Positions 26,327-35,411 of a DNA stretch of 64,000 nucleotides are shown here, one piece after another. This DNA is from JACCYQ01 sp036675565 (GTDB lineage: Bacteria; Bacteroidota; Bacteroidia; Chitinophagales; Chitinophagaceae). Below the pieces are notes generated by a model. It was given only the letters and a program-made list of their open reading frames with translations. It had not been told where the DNA came from and ran no database searches. The first letter of the stretch is position 1. Each line of letters starts with the position of its first letter. The translations under genes and the position numbers were made by a program. The stretch is taken from assembly GCA_036675565.1 (NCBI GenBank), contig JAKFER010000050.1, positions 1 to 64,000 on the forward strand. Direction: 5' to 3'.

Positions 26327-28879
26327 ATGATTCTTCGAAAAAGCACCATTGCAATTTGCCTGCTTGCCTGCACCACAATGGCGATTGCGCAAAGACCACA
26401 AAACCGGGGAAATTCCACACCTCCGTCCACTCCTGCCAGCCCGGCAAATGCAGCCCGCAATACAGGTCCAAAACCGTATTCGGAAATCATCACTGCACAA
26501 GCACGGACGCATAAAGGATTGCTTGTTACGCATAAAGTGGATGATAAGTATTATTTCGAAATTCCAGATTCTGTTTTAGGAAAAGAGATCCTTGTTGTTA
26601 ACCGAATTTCTAAAGCTGCTGCCGGTGCCCGTTCAGGGTTTGCAGGTTATGCAGGCGACCAGATCGGCGACAATGTAATCTCATTTGAAAAAGGACCCAA
26701 TAACAAAATCTTTTTGAAAAGCATTTCTTACCAGGAAAGTTCGAGGGATTCTGTTGGCGGAATGTATTATTCGGTTCTCAATTCAAACCTGCATCCCATT
26801 GTTGCTTCGTTTGATGTAAAAGCATACGCAAAAGATTCATCAAGCTACAACATGGGTTCGGTGATAGAGGTAACGGATTACCTGATGGGTGATAATGATA
26901 TCCTGTTTTTTGATAGCCGTGTTAAAAGATCATTGGGTCTGAATCAATATCAAAAAGACAATTCGTATATCATAGATGTAAAAACTTTTCCATCAAACCT
27001 CCAGGTTAAAACTGTTAAAACGTACATGCGTACACCACCGGCAACCCCGGGCCAGGGCGGCAGTTCAGGTTCTGCCATGGGGGCAACAGGCTCACCAACA
27101 ACTTATGAGTTGAACAGTTCAATGATCCTGCTGCCGGCTTCGACTATGCAACCCCGTTATTTTGATCCGCGTGTGGGTTATTTTTCTACCGGCTACACAG
27201 ATTTTGATCTGAATCCGCAGGGCGTACAAAGAGTTCGCATGATCACCCGCTGGAAACTGGAACCAAAGGAAGAAGATATTGAAAAATACAAACGCGGTGA
27301 ATTGGTTGAACCCAAAAAACCAATTGTATTTTATATAGATCCTGCAACGCCAAAAAAATGGGTTCCTTACCTGATCGCTGGTGTTAATGACTGGCAGATC
27401 GCTTTTGAAAAAGCCGGTTTTAAAAATGCTATTTATGCCAGGGAAGCCCCGCTGAATGATCCTGAATGGTCTATTGAAAATGCAAACTATTCAGCCATTG
27501 TTTATAAGCCTTCAGATATTCCTAATGCAAGTGGTCCGCATGTGCACGACCCACGTACAGGAGAAATTCTTGAATCGCATATCAACTGGTATCATAACGT
27601 AATGAGTTTGTTGCGCAACTGGTATTTGATTCAAACGGCAGCTGTTGATCCACGTGCAAGAAACATTCAATTTGAAGATTCACTGATGGGAGAATTAATC
27701 CGCTTTGTATCATCCCACGAAGTAGGACATACTTTAGGTCTAAGACATAATTTCGGTTCTTCATCCAGTGTACCTGTTGAAAATCTGCGTAATAAAGCAT
27801 GGGTGGAAGCAAATGGACACACCCCTTCTATCATGGACTATGCCCGTTTTAATTATGTAGCACAACCTGAAGATAATATCAGTGATGTGGGTTTGTTTCC
27901 ACGTATTGGCGACTATGATAAATGGGCTATTGAATGGGGTTATCGCTGGTATCCCCAGGCAAAATCGCCAGAAGCAGAGGTTCCCATATTAAATAAACTG
28001 ACAATTGAAAAACTAAAAGATAAAAGACTTTGGTTTGGAACTGAAAGTGATCCTGATGATCCTCGGGCACAAAATGAAGATTTGGGTGATAATGCTATGA
28101 TCGCAAGTGGATATGGTATTAAAAACCTGCAACGCATTTTGGATAAATTACCAGAATGGTCAAAAGAAGATAATAAAGACTATACAACCCTGAATGAATT
28201 ATATAACCAGGTTGTAACTCAGTTTGGCAGATACATGGGGCATGCTGCCAAAAATATCGGTGGTATCATGACCACACCTAAAACTGTTGAACAAAGTGGA
28301 ACCGTGGTTGAATTTGTGCCAGAGACAAAACAAAAAGAAGCGATGGCCTTTTTGCAAAAACAACTTTTCACAACACCTTCATGGCTGATCGATAATAATA
28401 TTGCCAATTATACCGGCAATAATAAATTGAATACGGTTAGTAATCTTCAAAATGCTGTATTAGGTCGCTTATTAGGCAACAGCACTTTTGAAAAGCTGTT
28501 TCGATTTGAAGAGGAATCCAATTCAGCATATACTGCCAATGAAATGGTAACTGATTTGCGCAAAGGTATCTGGAGTGAATTAGCTGTTCGCAAACCGATT
28601 GATATTTATCGCAGAAACTTACAGAAAATGTTCGTTGAAAGATTAATTACCAACCTGGAACCAGCACCAGCAGGAGCCACAGCAACGGCTGGCAGATTTG
28701 GTGCATCTTCTGCTAATTACAGCAAGACCAACGATGCCATGTCGGTAGCTAAAATGCAATTACGCTTACTCGCCGCCGATATACGTGCTGCATTACCATT
28801 ATACAAAGAAACAACCAGTCGTGCACATTTGATGGATGTCCAGGATCGCATCAATGATGCTTTGGAAGGAAAAAAATAA
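26327..28879 (+). CDS. Secreted zinc-dependent metalloprotease (Met-zincin, DUF5117/5118)
   Basis: An 850-residue exported protein with signal peptide (residues 1-21, ending AIAQ) and a Pro/Asn-rich linker. The order fits a Bacteroidota family: DUF5118-like segment (about 45-95, KPYSEIITAQARTHKGLLVTHK), DUF5117-like domain (about 100-300), then a Met-zincin domain with H464-E465-x-x-H468-x5-H474 (HEVGHTLGLRH) and a downstream Met turn near SIMDYARFNY. The role is probably extracytoplasmic peptide or protein breakdown; its substrate is not known. It has its own terminator at 28896. Confidence 0.9.
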   Translation: MILRKSTIAICLLACTTMAIAQRPQNRGNSTPPSTPASPANAARNTGPKPYSEIITAQARTHKGLLVTHKVDDKYYFEIPDSVLGKEILVVNRISKAAAGARSGFAGYAGDQIGDNVISFEKGPNNKIFLKSISYQESSRDSVGGMYYSVLNSNLHPIVASFDVKAYAKDSSSYNMGSVIEVTDYLMGDNDILFFDSRVKRSLGLNQYQKDNSYIIDVKTFPSNLQVKTVKTYMRTPPATPGQGGSSGSAMGATGSPTTYELNSSMILLPASTMQPRYFDPRVGYFSTGYTDFDLNPQGVQRVRMITRWKLEPKEEDIEKYKRGELVEPKKPIVFYIDPATPKKWVPYLIAGVNDWQIAFEKAGFKNAIYAREAPLNDPEWSIENANYSAIVYKPSDIPNASGPHVHDPRTGEILESHINWYHNVMSLLRNWYLIQTAAVDPRARNIQFEDSLMGELIRFVSSHEVGHTLGLRHNFGSSSSVPVENLRNKAWVEANGHTPSIMDYARFNYVAQPEDNISDVGLFPRIGDYDKWAIEWGYRWYPQAKSPEAEVPILNKLTIEKLKDKRLWFGTESDPDDPRAQNEDLGDNAMIASGYGIKNLQRILDKLPEWSKEDNKDYTTLNELYNQVVTQFGRYMGHAAKNIGGIMTTPKTVEQSGTVVEFVPETKQKEAMAFLQKQLFTTPSWLIDNNIANYTGNNKLNTVSNLQNAVLGRLLGNSTFEKLFRFEEESNSAYTANEMVTDLRKGIWSELAVRKPIDIYRRNLQKMFVERLITNLEPAPAGATATAGRFGASSANYSKTNDAMSVAKMQLRLLAADIRAALPLYKETTSRAHLMDVQDRINDALEGKK

Positions 28880-28895
28880 AGATTGAAAAAATAAA

Positions 28896-28926
28896 AAAAC
28901 CGCGGGCAAATTGCCGGCGGTTTTTT
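28896..28926. terminator. Bidirectional terminator between the protease and glnS
   Basis: Stem ACCGCGGGCAA/TTGCCGGCGGT with one mismatch, flanked by A7 and T6. It serves both convergent genes. Confidence 0.85.
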
Positions 28927-28958
28927 ATTTTAAACCAGCCAATAACCTAATCAACTAT

Positions 28959-30623
28959 TCAACTTTTTTTCTGTTCTTTAGCCCAGTTATCTTTTAATGT
29001 TACGGTGCGATTAAATACCATCCTGCTTGGACTGGTATCCTTATCCAGTGTAAAATAACCTTTACGTAAAAACTGGTAACGGTCATCAAAACGGGCATGC
29101 TTAAGCGCAGGTTCTGCATAAGCAGTAGTAATCAGTTTTAAAGAATCGGGGTTGATATAGTCTTTAAAATTTCCCTCCTCGCTTGAAGGATCTTCAACCC
29201 TGAACAACCGATCGTACAATCTGACCTCTGCGGTAATTGCATCCGGAATACTTACCCAATGCAAGGTCCCCTTTACATTGATACCGGAGGTATCGGAACC
29301 ACTTTTACTTTCAGGGATATACGTGCAATGAACAGCAGTTACATTGCCTGACTCGTCTTTAATGACTTCTTCGCATTTAATTATATAAGCCGATTTTAAA
29401 CGCACCATTTGACCAGGTGCTAACCTGAAATACTTTTTAGGAGGATTTTCCATGAAATCATCCCTCTCAATATACAGCTCCCTGCTGAATGGAATTTCTC
29501 TTGTCCCAGATTTTTCATCCTCAGGATTATTATCACTGACCAGCGTTTCAGTTTCTCCTTCCGGGTAATTGGTAATGATGATTTTTAAAGGATCAAAAAC
29601 CACCATACGGCGTAAGGCAATTTTATTCAGGTGTTCCCGGGCAGAAAATTCCAGTAGTCCGACTTCAACAAGTGTTTCTCTTTTTGAGATGCCTACCCTG
29701 TCACAGAAATCGCGAACGCTTTCCGGGGTATACCCTCTTCTTCTTAAACCACTGATTGTTGGCATACGGGGATCATCCCAGCTTTCAACATGTTTGTCAT
29801 TCACCAATTGTAATAATTTGCGTTTACTCATAACCGTATAGGTTAGATTTCTGCGTGCAAATTCATATTGGCGAGATGGGTAAATTTCAAGCTTTTCAAT
29901 AAACCAATCGTATAATTCACGATGTGGAACAAATTCAAGTGTGCAGATAGAATGGGTTACTTCTTCAATACTATCACTTTGTCCATGTGCAAAATCGTAC
30001 ATTGGATATATACACCATTTATTCCCGGTGCGGTGATGATCAGCATGTTTTATGCGGTACATTACCGGATCACGCATCAGCATATTTGTGGATGCCATGT
30101 CGATCTTAGCTCGTAAAGTGCGGCTGCCGTCAGGAAATTCTCCTTTTTTCATTCTTGCCAGCAAATCCAGGTTTTCTTCAATGGAACGATCCCGGAAAGG
30201 ACTGTTTTTCCCAGCCTCAGTGGGTGTTCCTTTCATGGTGGCTATTTCAGCAGATGTGGAATCATCAACATATGCCAATCCCATTTTTATGAGCGTAACA
30301 GCATATTCATATAATTTATCAAAATAATCGGAGGCGTATAGTTCATTTTTCCAATCAAATCCAAGCCATTTTATATCTTCTTTAATGCTGTCTACATATT
30401 CCGTTTCTTCTGTAATTGGATTGGTATCATCAAAGCGAAGATTGGTATATCCACCAAACTTTTTTGTTAAGCCGAAATTCAGGCAAATGCTGGTAGCATG
30501 CCCAATATGCAAATACCCATTTGGTTCTGGTGGAAAACGGGTTACAATGGATTTGTACTTGCCCGATTTAAGGTGTTCATCAACGATCTCTTCTAAAAAA
30601 TTCAGGCTCTTTTCTTCACTCAT
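28959..30623 (-). CDS. glnS: Glutaminyl-tRNA synthetase
   Basis: A 554-residue class I synthetase charging tRNA-Gln. HIGH-type motif HIGH at 39-42 within PPEPNGYLHIGHATS; KMSKS-type motif VMSKR at 264-268. RFDDTNPITEE and LRAKIDM are GlnRS-specific landmarks that separate it from GluRS, and the C-terminal half (about 340-540) is the beta-barrel anticodon-binding region. Possessing GlnRS means this organism can charge tRNA-Gln directly. A TATCTTTG box lies upstream at 30646. Confidence 0.97.
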   Translation of the reverse strand: MSEEKSLNFLEEIVDEHLKSGKYKSIVTRFPPEPNGYLHIGHATSICLNFGLTKKFGGYTNLRFDDTNPITEETEYVDSIKEDIKWLGFDWKNELYASDYFDKLYEYAVTLIKMGLAYVDDSTSAEIATMKGTPTEAGKNSPFRDRSIEENLDLLARMKKGEFPDGSRTLRAKIDMASTNMLMRDPVMYRIKHADHHRTGNKWCIYPMYDFAHGQSDSIEEVTHSICTLEFVPHRELYDWFIEKLEIYPSRQYEFARRNLTYTVMSKRKLLQLVNDKHVESWDDPRMPTISGLRRRGYTPESVRDFCDRVGISKRETLVEVGLLEFSAREHLNKIALRRMVVFDPLKIIITNYPEGETETLVSDNNPEDEKSGTREIPFSRELYIERDDFMENPPKKYFRLAPGQMVRLKSAYIIKCEEVIKDESGNVTAVHCTYIPESKSGSDTSGINVKGTLHWVSIPDAITAEVRLYDRLFRVEDPSSEEGNFKDYINPDSLKLITTAYAEPALKHARFDDRYQFLRKGYFTLDKDTSPSRMVFNRTVTLKDNWAKEQKKS

Positions 30624-30645
30624 TTTTAATTGACTTTAAGGTGGG

Positions 30646-30653
30646 CAAAGATA
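30646..30653 (-). promoter_or_regulatory. Candidate -7 box of glnS
   Basis: TATCTTTG on the minus strand, an exact TAnnTTTG match, 22 bases upstream of the glnS ATG. Confidence 0.4.
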
Positions 30654-30756
30654 ATGATGTTTGCCATCTGAGATGGAGGTTGCAGATTGTAAATCAGGCA
30701 ACCAGGTGATGATGGTCATATAATTAAACTGAATAACCTACTACTTTTCAAAAAAA

Positions 30757-31299
30757 ATGATGCAAGGCCTAATTATATACCAGGGTAAATACGGAGCCAC
30801 CAGGCAGTATGCAGACTGGCTGAAAGAGATGCTGAAAATTCCCGTAACAACCCCAAAAGAAATAAAAGCGATTGAAATTAAGAATGCTGATTACCTGGTT
30901 ATCGGCAGCAGTGTTTATGTAGGTAAGCTTTTGATCAGGCATTGGTTGAAAGAAAATATTACTGAACTGGTTAATAAAAAAATATTCATGTTCGTAGTTT
31001 CTGCCACACCTGCAAATGAAAAAGTAAAACTGGAAAGTTTTTTAATGAGCGTACCTGCCGAAATAAGATACCTGATAGAGATTTATTATTTACCGGGAAA
31101 AGTTATCAAAAAAAATTTATCATTCCTGGATAACTTCATTCTTCATATGGGAGCCTGGTTAACAAAAGATCCGGTTGAAAAGAAAAAAATGCTTACAGAC
31201 TTTGATCTTATTGAAGTCAGTAAATTGAACGATTTGGTCAACTCCATTAAATCATTTGAAAAAAGCCAGGAAATGGATGTATCACCAGTAGGCTATTAA
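30757..31299 (+). CDS. Flavodoxin-domain protein
   Basis: A 180-residue protein with the FMN-binding P-loop replaced by the HemG-like form YQGKYGATRQYADWL near the N-terminus, then ADYLVIGSSVYVGKL and MFVVSATPANE, as in the Flavodoxin_5 / protoporphyrinogen-oxidase-like group. The C-terminal third (about 105-180) is helical and lacks a clear HemG signature, so oxidase activity is not claimed. It may act as an electron carrier or a quinone-linked reductase. Two ATG codons in tandem start the gene; a hairpin follows directly. Confidence 0.75.
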   Translation: MMQGLIIYQGKYGATRQYADWLKEMLKIPVTTPKEIKAIEIKNADYLVIGSSVYVGKLLIRHWLKENITELVNKKIFMFVVSATPANEKVKLESFLMSVPAEIRYLIEIYYLPGKVIKKNLSFLDNFILHMGAWLTKDPVEKKKMLTDFDLIEVSKLNDLVNSIKSFEKSQEMDVSPVGY

Positions 31300-31304
31300 A
31301 AAAA

Positions 31305-31330
31305 TACCCCGGTATTTGGTGGCCGGGGTA
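31305..31330 (-). terminator. Hairpin after the flavodoxin gene, U-tract only on the minus strand
   Basis: Stem TACCCCGG/CCGGGGTA lies five bases after the flavodoxin stop. The T7 tract follows only in the minus direction; on the plus strand the stem is followed by AAGGATAAG. It may still end the plus-strand mRNA. Confidence 0.5.
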
Positions 31331-31577
31331 AGGATAAGCAATTGGTTAATGGCTTGGTTTTATTTAAAATTCATCATTGAAAGAATAACGGGTACTTGGT
31401 TCCATTAACTTTTACAAAGAAAATGATTTATTGAATCTGCCTGTGTACCCTTAAATGGGTATTTTATCCTTACTAAGTAGAATCGCTTAGCATTAGTTTC
31501 TAATATCTGCTTCAAATTAATTTGGTAAATAAAATATTAATTCAGCAAAAGCAACGTAGATGTTTGCCTGAACCCGT

Positions 31578-31585
31578 TATTTTTG
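31578..31585 (+). promoter_or_regulatory. Candidate -7 box that decides the DedA start
   Basis: TATTTTTG, an exact TAnnTTTG match. It overlaps the upstream TTG codon at 31583, so an mRNA from this promoter (about 31592 on) can only begin translation at the later TTG, 31607. Confidence 0.45.
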
Positions 31586-31606
31586 CCGGAATTAATTTTA
31601 AAAAGC

Positions 31607-32278
31607 TTGGAAGTTATTCAATCAATTATCGATTTCATACTGCATATAGACGATCACCTGGTTTATATTGTAAGCACTTATAAAACGTGGACCTACCTGA
31701 TCCTGTTCCTGATCATATTTGCTGAAACTGGATTTGTTGTCACCCCCTTTCTCCCTGGTGATTCATTATTGTTTGCAGCAGGAGCTATTATTGCCAAACC
31801 CGAAAGTGAATTGAATATTTTTCTGGCTATTGGATTATTGATCGTTGCAGCTATATCTGGCGACCTGGTTAATTACCATATTGGAAAATACATTGGGCCA
31901 AAAGCATTCAGCGGAAAATACAGATTTCTTAAAAAAGAATATTTAGAAAAAACGCAACAGTTTTATAATAAGTATGGTGGTAAAACCATCATCTATGCTC
32001 GTTTTGTTCCAATCATCAGAACATTTGCTCCATTTGTTGCAGGTGTGGGGTCAATGACCTATAGCCGCTTTGCTTCTTATAATATTATCGGGGGCATAAT
32101 ATGGATAGTCAGTTTTATGACATTAGGTTATTTTTTTGGTGGAATTCCTATCATCAAATCAAACTTTAGCCTCGTGATCTTTGCTATTATCATTCTTTCA
32201 ATCATACCTCCCATCATCAGCGTGTTCAGAGAAAGAAGCAAAAATAAAAAGGCAAAGAAAGTCACCCCTTTGCCTTAA
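31607..32278 (+). CDS. DedA family membrane protein
   Basis: About 223 residues, VTT/SNARE-associated domain. DedA proteins are linked to lipid scrambling or recycling of undecaprenyl-phosphate and to membrane homeostasis. Visible hallmarks are ETGFVVTPFLPGDSLLFAAGA, ISGDLVNYHIGKYIG, and the conserved RFVPIIRTFAPFVAGVGSM. Four to five hydrophobic helices. No ATG lies near the start. TTG 31607 (MEVIQSIIDFILHI) is preferred over TTG 31583 because the promoter box overlaps the latter; both are in frame. Confidence 0.88.
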   Translation: MEVIQSIIDFILHIDDHLVYIVSTYKTWTYLILFLIIFAETGFVVTPFLPGDSLLFAAGAIIAKPESELNIFLAIGLLIVAAISGDLVNYHIGKYIGPKAFSGKYRFLKKEYLEKTQQFYNKYGGKTIIYARFVPIIRTFAPFVAGVGSMTYSRFASYNIIGGIIWIVSFMTLGYFFGGIPIIKSNFSLVIFAIIILSIIPPIISVFRERSKNKKAKKVTPLP

Positions 32279-32301
32279 GTGCCAACCATTTTATTTTATT
32301 A

Positions 32302-32517
32302 TTATTTATAACCCCCGGCATTAGTTGCATCTTCCTTATCAACATTCCGGTTGGGATTCATTTCTCGTACGCTATCAACTAAATCATTTTTATCATCGGT
32401 ATACTTATCACTGATTTTTTCAGCCTGCCTTCTATTTTCATTCTCCCTGGTAGAGTCAATATTTGTTTCAACCGTTCGGTTTATCGTTTCTTTCGTAGTT
32501 TTTTTGTCGTTTTTCAT
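32302..32517 (-). CDS. Small hydrophilic protein of unknown function
   Basis: A 71-residue ORF made almost wholly of polar and charged residues (Lys, Asp, Glu, Asn, Thr, Arg), with no hydrophobic core; likely disordered. It starts MKNDKKTTKETI and ends in NAGGYK. There is no named family I know. Coding is supported by an ATG preceded by an A-rich leader and by the absence of any alternative gene on either strand, but evidence is modest. Confidence 0.45.
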   Translation of the reverse strand: MKNDKKTTKETINRTVETNIDSTRENENRRQAEKISDKYTDDKNDLVDSVREMNPNRNVDKEDATNAGGYK

Positions 32518-32674
32518 AATTGTGTTTTTTTCAATAAAAACACAATTAATATGCCACTGGATTGAATATTTATTATCATTTTTTATGATAAAATGATGTG
32601 AAAAGTGAAATGTATATCAGTCTATGGCACATTTTTCCTGCAATAAATAATTGCGAGTGGATAAATATTACTAA

Positions 32675-33166
32675 ATGAAAAAGATCATAACCCTACTAAT
32701 CAGCGCTTTTGTATTTATGCCAGTTGAGAAAATGGCAGCGCAGGATAAAGTTGTTGCTGAAAATATAAAGGAAATTATAACCCATAAACAATTTACATTT
32801 TTAGCGGAAACAGCCGTGCCGTCTAACTTCAGATCCCGGCCACTCACATTTGGTTATGATGTCCAGGTTGCACCTGATTCAGTGATTAGTCATTTACCTT
32901 ACTTTGGCCGTGCATATAGTGCTCCGGTTGATCCTTCGAAAGGCGGCATTCAATTTACCTCAACAGATTTCACCTACCAGGTTAAAGAAAAAGATAAGGG
33001 AGGATGGATAGTAACTATTCTTCCAAAAGATTATAATGATGTTCAACAAATGTACCTGCACGTAACTGAAAGCGGGTATGCCACTTTGCAAATTGTAAGC
33101 ACCTTCAGGCAGCCAATATCATTTCATGGGCGAATCAGGGAAAGAAAATATCCCAGGGCATTTTAA
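32675..33166 (+). CDS. DUF4251 exported protein
   Basis: A 163-residue protein with signal peptide (residues 1-22, ending MAAQ). The body matches the DUF4251 layout of Bacteroidota: a first helix with IKEIITHKQFTFLAETA, PLTFGYDVQVAPDSVISHLPYFGRAYSAP, then GGIQFTSTDFTYQV and a last strand ATLQIVSTFRQPISFHG. Function is unknown; the location is periplasmic or outer-membrane. The 3' end overlaps by four bases the convergent DoxX-like gene. Confidence 0.82.
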   Translation: MKKIITLLISAFVFMPVEKMAAQDKVVAENIKEIITHKQFTFLAETAVPSNFRSRPLTFGYDVQVAPDSVISHLPYFGRAYSAPVDPSKGGIQFTSTDFTYQVKEKDKGGWIVTILPKDYNDVQQMYLHVTESGYATLQIVSTFRQPISFHGRIRERKYPRAF

Positions 33167-33555
33167 TAAACCATTTTCTGGTGATCCGCACTACCGGCAA
33201 TGTGTAGGGCAAATGCGGCCATTGCTGAATCTTTTAAAATACTAACCAGCGCCATCTGTTGCATATCTGCTGCACCTGAATTTAAATAATTTGGCAAATG
33301 GATGGTAAGTACAAAAATGATTAACAAAGCCGCCAGTAAATATGCAGCCAGTTTCACCCATTTATCCAAAAGAAAAGCAATGGCTGCCAGAATAAACGCT
33401 GCACCAACAAAATAAACCCATATAATTCCCCCAGGCATATAAGGAGGTACATAAACTAACATACCATGTGGGTTAATGAAATGTTGAATTCCGAAAATGA
33501 TCATTACTATAGAGAGTATCCAGATGGCCACATGGGCGACTATATGTCTTTTCAT
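33163..33555 (-). CDS. DoxX-like membrane protein
   Basis: A 130-residue protein with four predicted transmembrane helices (about 7-27, 42-62, 66-86, 100-118). The first helix ends in IMIIFGIQHFINP, the GIxHF motif typical of DoxX-family proteins, and a second loop has VYVPPYMPGG. Role uncertain; some relatives have been placed in thiosulfate or redox functions. Confidence 0.72.
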   Translation of the reverse strand: MKRHIVAHVAIWILSIVMIIFGIQHFINPHGMLVYVPPYMPGGIIWVYFVGAAFILAAIAFLLDKWVKLAAYLLAALLIIFVLTIHLPNYLNSGAADMQQMALVSILKDSAMAAFALHIAGSADHQKMVY

Positions 33556-33680
33556 GTGTGTATATTTATAAAGACAAAAAAAAGCAAAAGGAATAACGGA
33601 CCAACTATAGTGGAAGAAGAAATTACCAGGTAGTTTTGTACTTCAATTTAATTCATTTACAGGTGGTGGCCAAACCATAT

Positions 33681-33713
33681 AAAAAAAAAGCTGCCTCATA
33701 AAAGACAGCTTTT
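33681..33713 (-). terminator. Terminator of the small membrane protein gene at 33839
   Basis: AAAAGCTG/CAGCTTTT stem with an extra C-A mismatched pair inside and a T9 tract on the minus strand, 125 bases past the stop at 33839. Confidence 0.65.
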
Positions 33714-33838
33714 AAAATAAAATGCACAAAATTAAATACTTACATTTTGCTTTATAAAAAATTGGTTGATCAATAAATTGTGCCCATACCAGTTTAATTC
33801 TAATTATAATTGATCTCCCCAATTTTTGAAAAAGGTAA

Positions 33839-34135
33839 TTACAGATCAGTGTCCGTATCTCTTGTTACGGTTTTTGTGACTGTAGTCCTGTCTGTACGTG
33901 CAGTACTTCCACCCCTGCCCAATAAGGCTACCAATAATAGAATAAATACGGCTGCACCGATAATCCAAACCCATGGATTGGAAAACCAATCACCGGTTTC
34001 TTCTTTGGTTACGGTAACTGAAGTGCTGGAAGATGAAGAGGTTGTATCCTGCGCAAAGACTACTGCCTGGATAAATAATAAAGCGCAAAATGCTGCAAAT
34101 GCTTTTAATTTTCCGGCGATTGCTAAATGTTTCAT
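33839..34135 (-). CDS. Small exported membrane protein, unknown function
   Basis: About 98 residues from ATG 34135. Residues 1-28 form a signal peptide (KAFAAFCALLFIQAVVFAQ). A Thr/Ser-rich stretch follows, then a WFSNPWVWIIGAAVFILLLVALLGRGG transmembrane helix and a Thr/Arg/Asp-rich tail. The protein would span the inner membrane once with its tail inside. An ATG nine codons upstream (34162) is possible but adds no signal feature. I know no named family. Confidence 0.6.
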   Translation of the reverse strand: MKHLAIAGKLKAFAAFCALLFIQAVVFAQDTTSSSSSTSVTVTKEETGDWFSNPWVWIIGAAVFILLLVALLGRGGSTARTDRTTVTKTVTRDTDTDL

Positions 34136-34367
34136 GTAAGTTGAATTTAGTTTTAAAATCAATTTTACAAGAGCTATTCAACAATTGGGCCATGGGGGTA
34201 GCAACATTTCATATACCATAGGCATTTTTATAACTAAACGCTGGTAATTAATTAAATATCCGGGTTTGGAAATCCTTCATGTACTGTCCAGACTTTTATC
34301 TTTCGTTTTTGTCAAAGCATGAATGCGAAAATCCATTCCAGTGGAAATCACATTCAGAATTAATTTG

Positions 34368-35378
34368 CTAAAACTGCGGACATTTAACTGCATTGGCACT
34401 AGAATTATTTCTATCAAGGAAACCAACATAAGACAATGATAATTCAAACCCTCCACGGCCAGCACTGCTGGTTTTTAATTTTGAGATATTCACATCGTAA
34501 CTCAATCCAATAGAATAAGGATGATAATCCATTTTAAATGTTGGAATAATTGCATCATTCCATCTCAAAAAAGCTCCTGCATGAAAAGTATAATCAGGGT
34601 TATCCAGTTCATGCCCCACTTTTAACCCATACATAGCCCCGGCCATGGTTTCCTGGTAAGTAGATTGTCTTGAATGATCTGCCAGTACTGTGATATAGGA
34701 ATAATCATCAACATTAAATTTAAGACCTGCAGACAAAACCCATTTTGGATCAAGGGTGATATTGGCATTTTCGTAAAATGAGTTACGCGGTTTATTAAAA
34801 TGATGATATGCCAAACCGATCACGAAACTATTATCCACACTGTTACCAAAATCTGAGTTCAGGCTGATACCCGCACTGCCATCCAGGTATGAGTATTGGG
34901 TTTGATTAAAACTTTCCCCATCACCCAATCCTTCATAATTACTGTTAGTGGTCATTTTTGAACGATCGAACCGACGCTGTACAAGTCCACCCATAAATCC
35001 TACGGATAAATAGGTGTTGCGATTTTCACTGATAGATTTATGGTAATTAACGGCAGGTAACAAATGCGTTGTGGTAAAAGCGATAGTTCCAGCCTTATCA
35101 TAAAATGCCTGTAAACCCAGCGTTAAAAAATCATCTGCATTACCAATAGGCATTTTATATTCAGCGTTTAGGGAAGCTGTTTTATACGCAGCAGATATAG
35201 AGTTCCACTGGTTACGATAAACGGTCTGTACTCTCACGTCACCTTTTACAATCCCCGCTAATGCCGGGTTTCGATAAAGCGGTGTTTCATAAAATTGTGA
35301 GAAGTGGATATCCTGCGCCTGCAGGTACCCGAATGTGCATAGCGCACAAATAAGGTTTAGAAAGTAAAGTTTTTTCAT
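34368..35378 (-). CDS. PorP/SprF family T9SS membrane protein
   Basis: A 336-residue outer-membrane protein of the type IX secretion/gliding machinery. Signal peptide ends YLQAQ. The first mature segment DIHFSQFYETPLYRNPALAGI is the family signature; the rest is a beta-barrel with aromatic-rich strands (YHPYSIGLSYDVNISKL near the end). In Flavobacterium johnsoniae SprF is needed for delivery of its partner adhesin SprB. Here it lies 33 bases downstream of the giant PKD protein, so it most likely serves that cargo. Start codon ATG 35378; an earlier in-frame ATG lies two codons before. Confidence 0.9.
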   Translation of the reverse strand: MKKLYFLNLICALCTFGYLQAQDIHFSQFYETPLYRNPALAGIVKGDVRVQTVYRNQWNSISAAYKTASLNAEYKMPIGNADDFLTLGLQAFYDKAGTIAFTTTHLLPAVNYHKSISENRNTYLSVGFMGGLVQRRFDRSKMTTNSNYEGLGDGESFNQTQYSYLDGSAGISLNSDFGNSVDNSFVIGLAYHHFNKPRNSFYENANITLDPKWVLSAGLKFNVDDYSYITVLADHSRQSTYQETMAGAMYGLKVGHELDNPDYTFHAGAFLRWNDAIIPTFKMDYHPYSIGLSYDVNISKLKTSSAGRGGFELSLSYVGFLDRNNSSANAVKCPQF

Positions 35379-35411
35379 AGTCATGATAATTATTATTCAA
35401 AAAAGGATAAA

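Larger units (their letters stand above)
31300..31606. other. Intergenic region upstream of the DedA gene
   Basis: 307 bases. Holds the hairpin at 31305-31330 and the -7 box at 31578-31585. The middle part is A+T-rich without ORF or recognisable motif. Confidence 0.6.
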
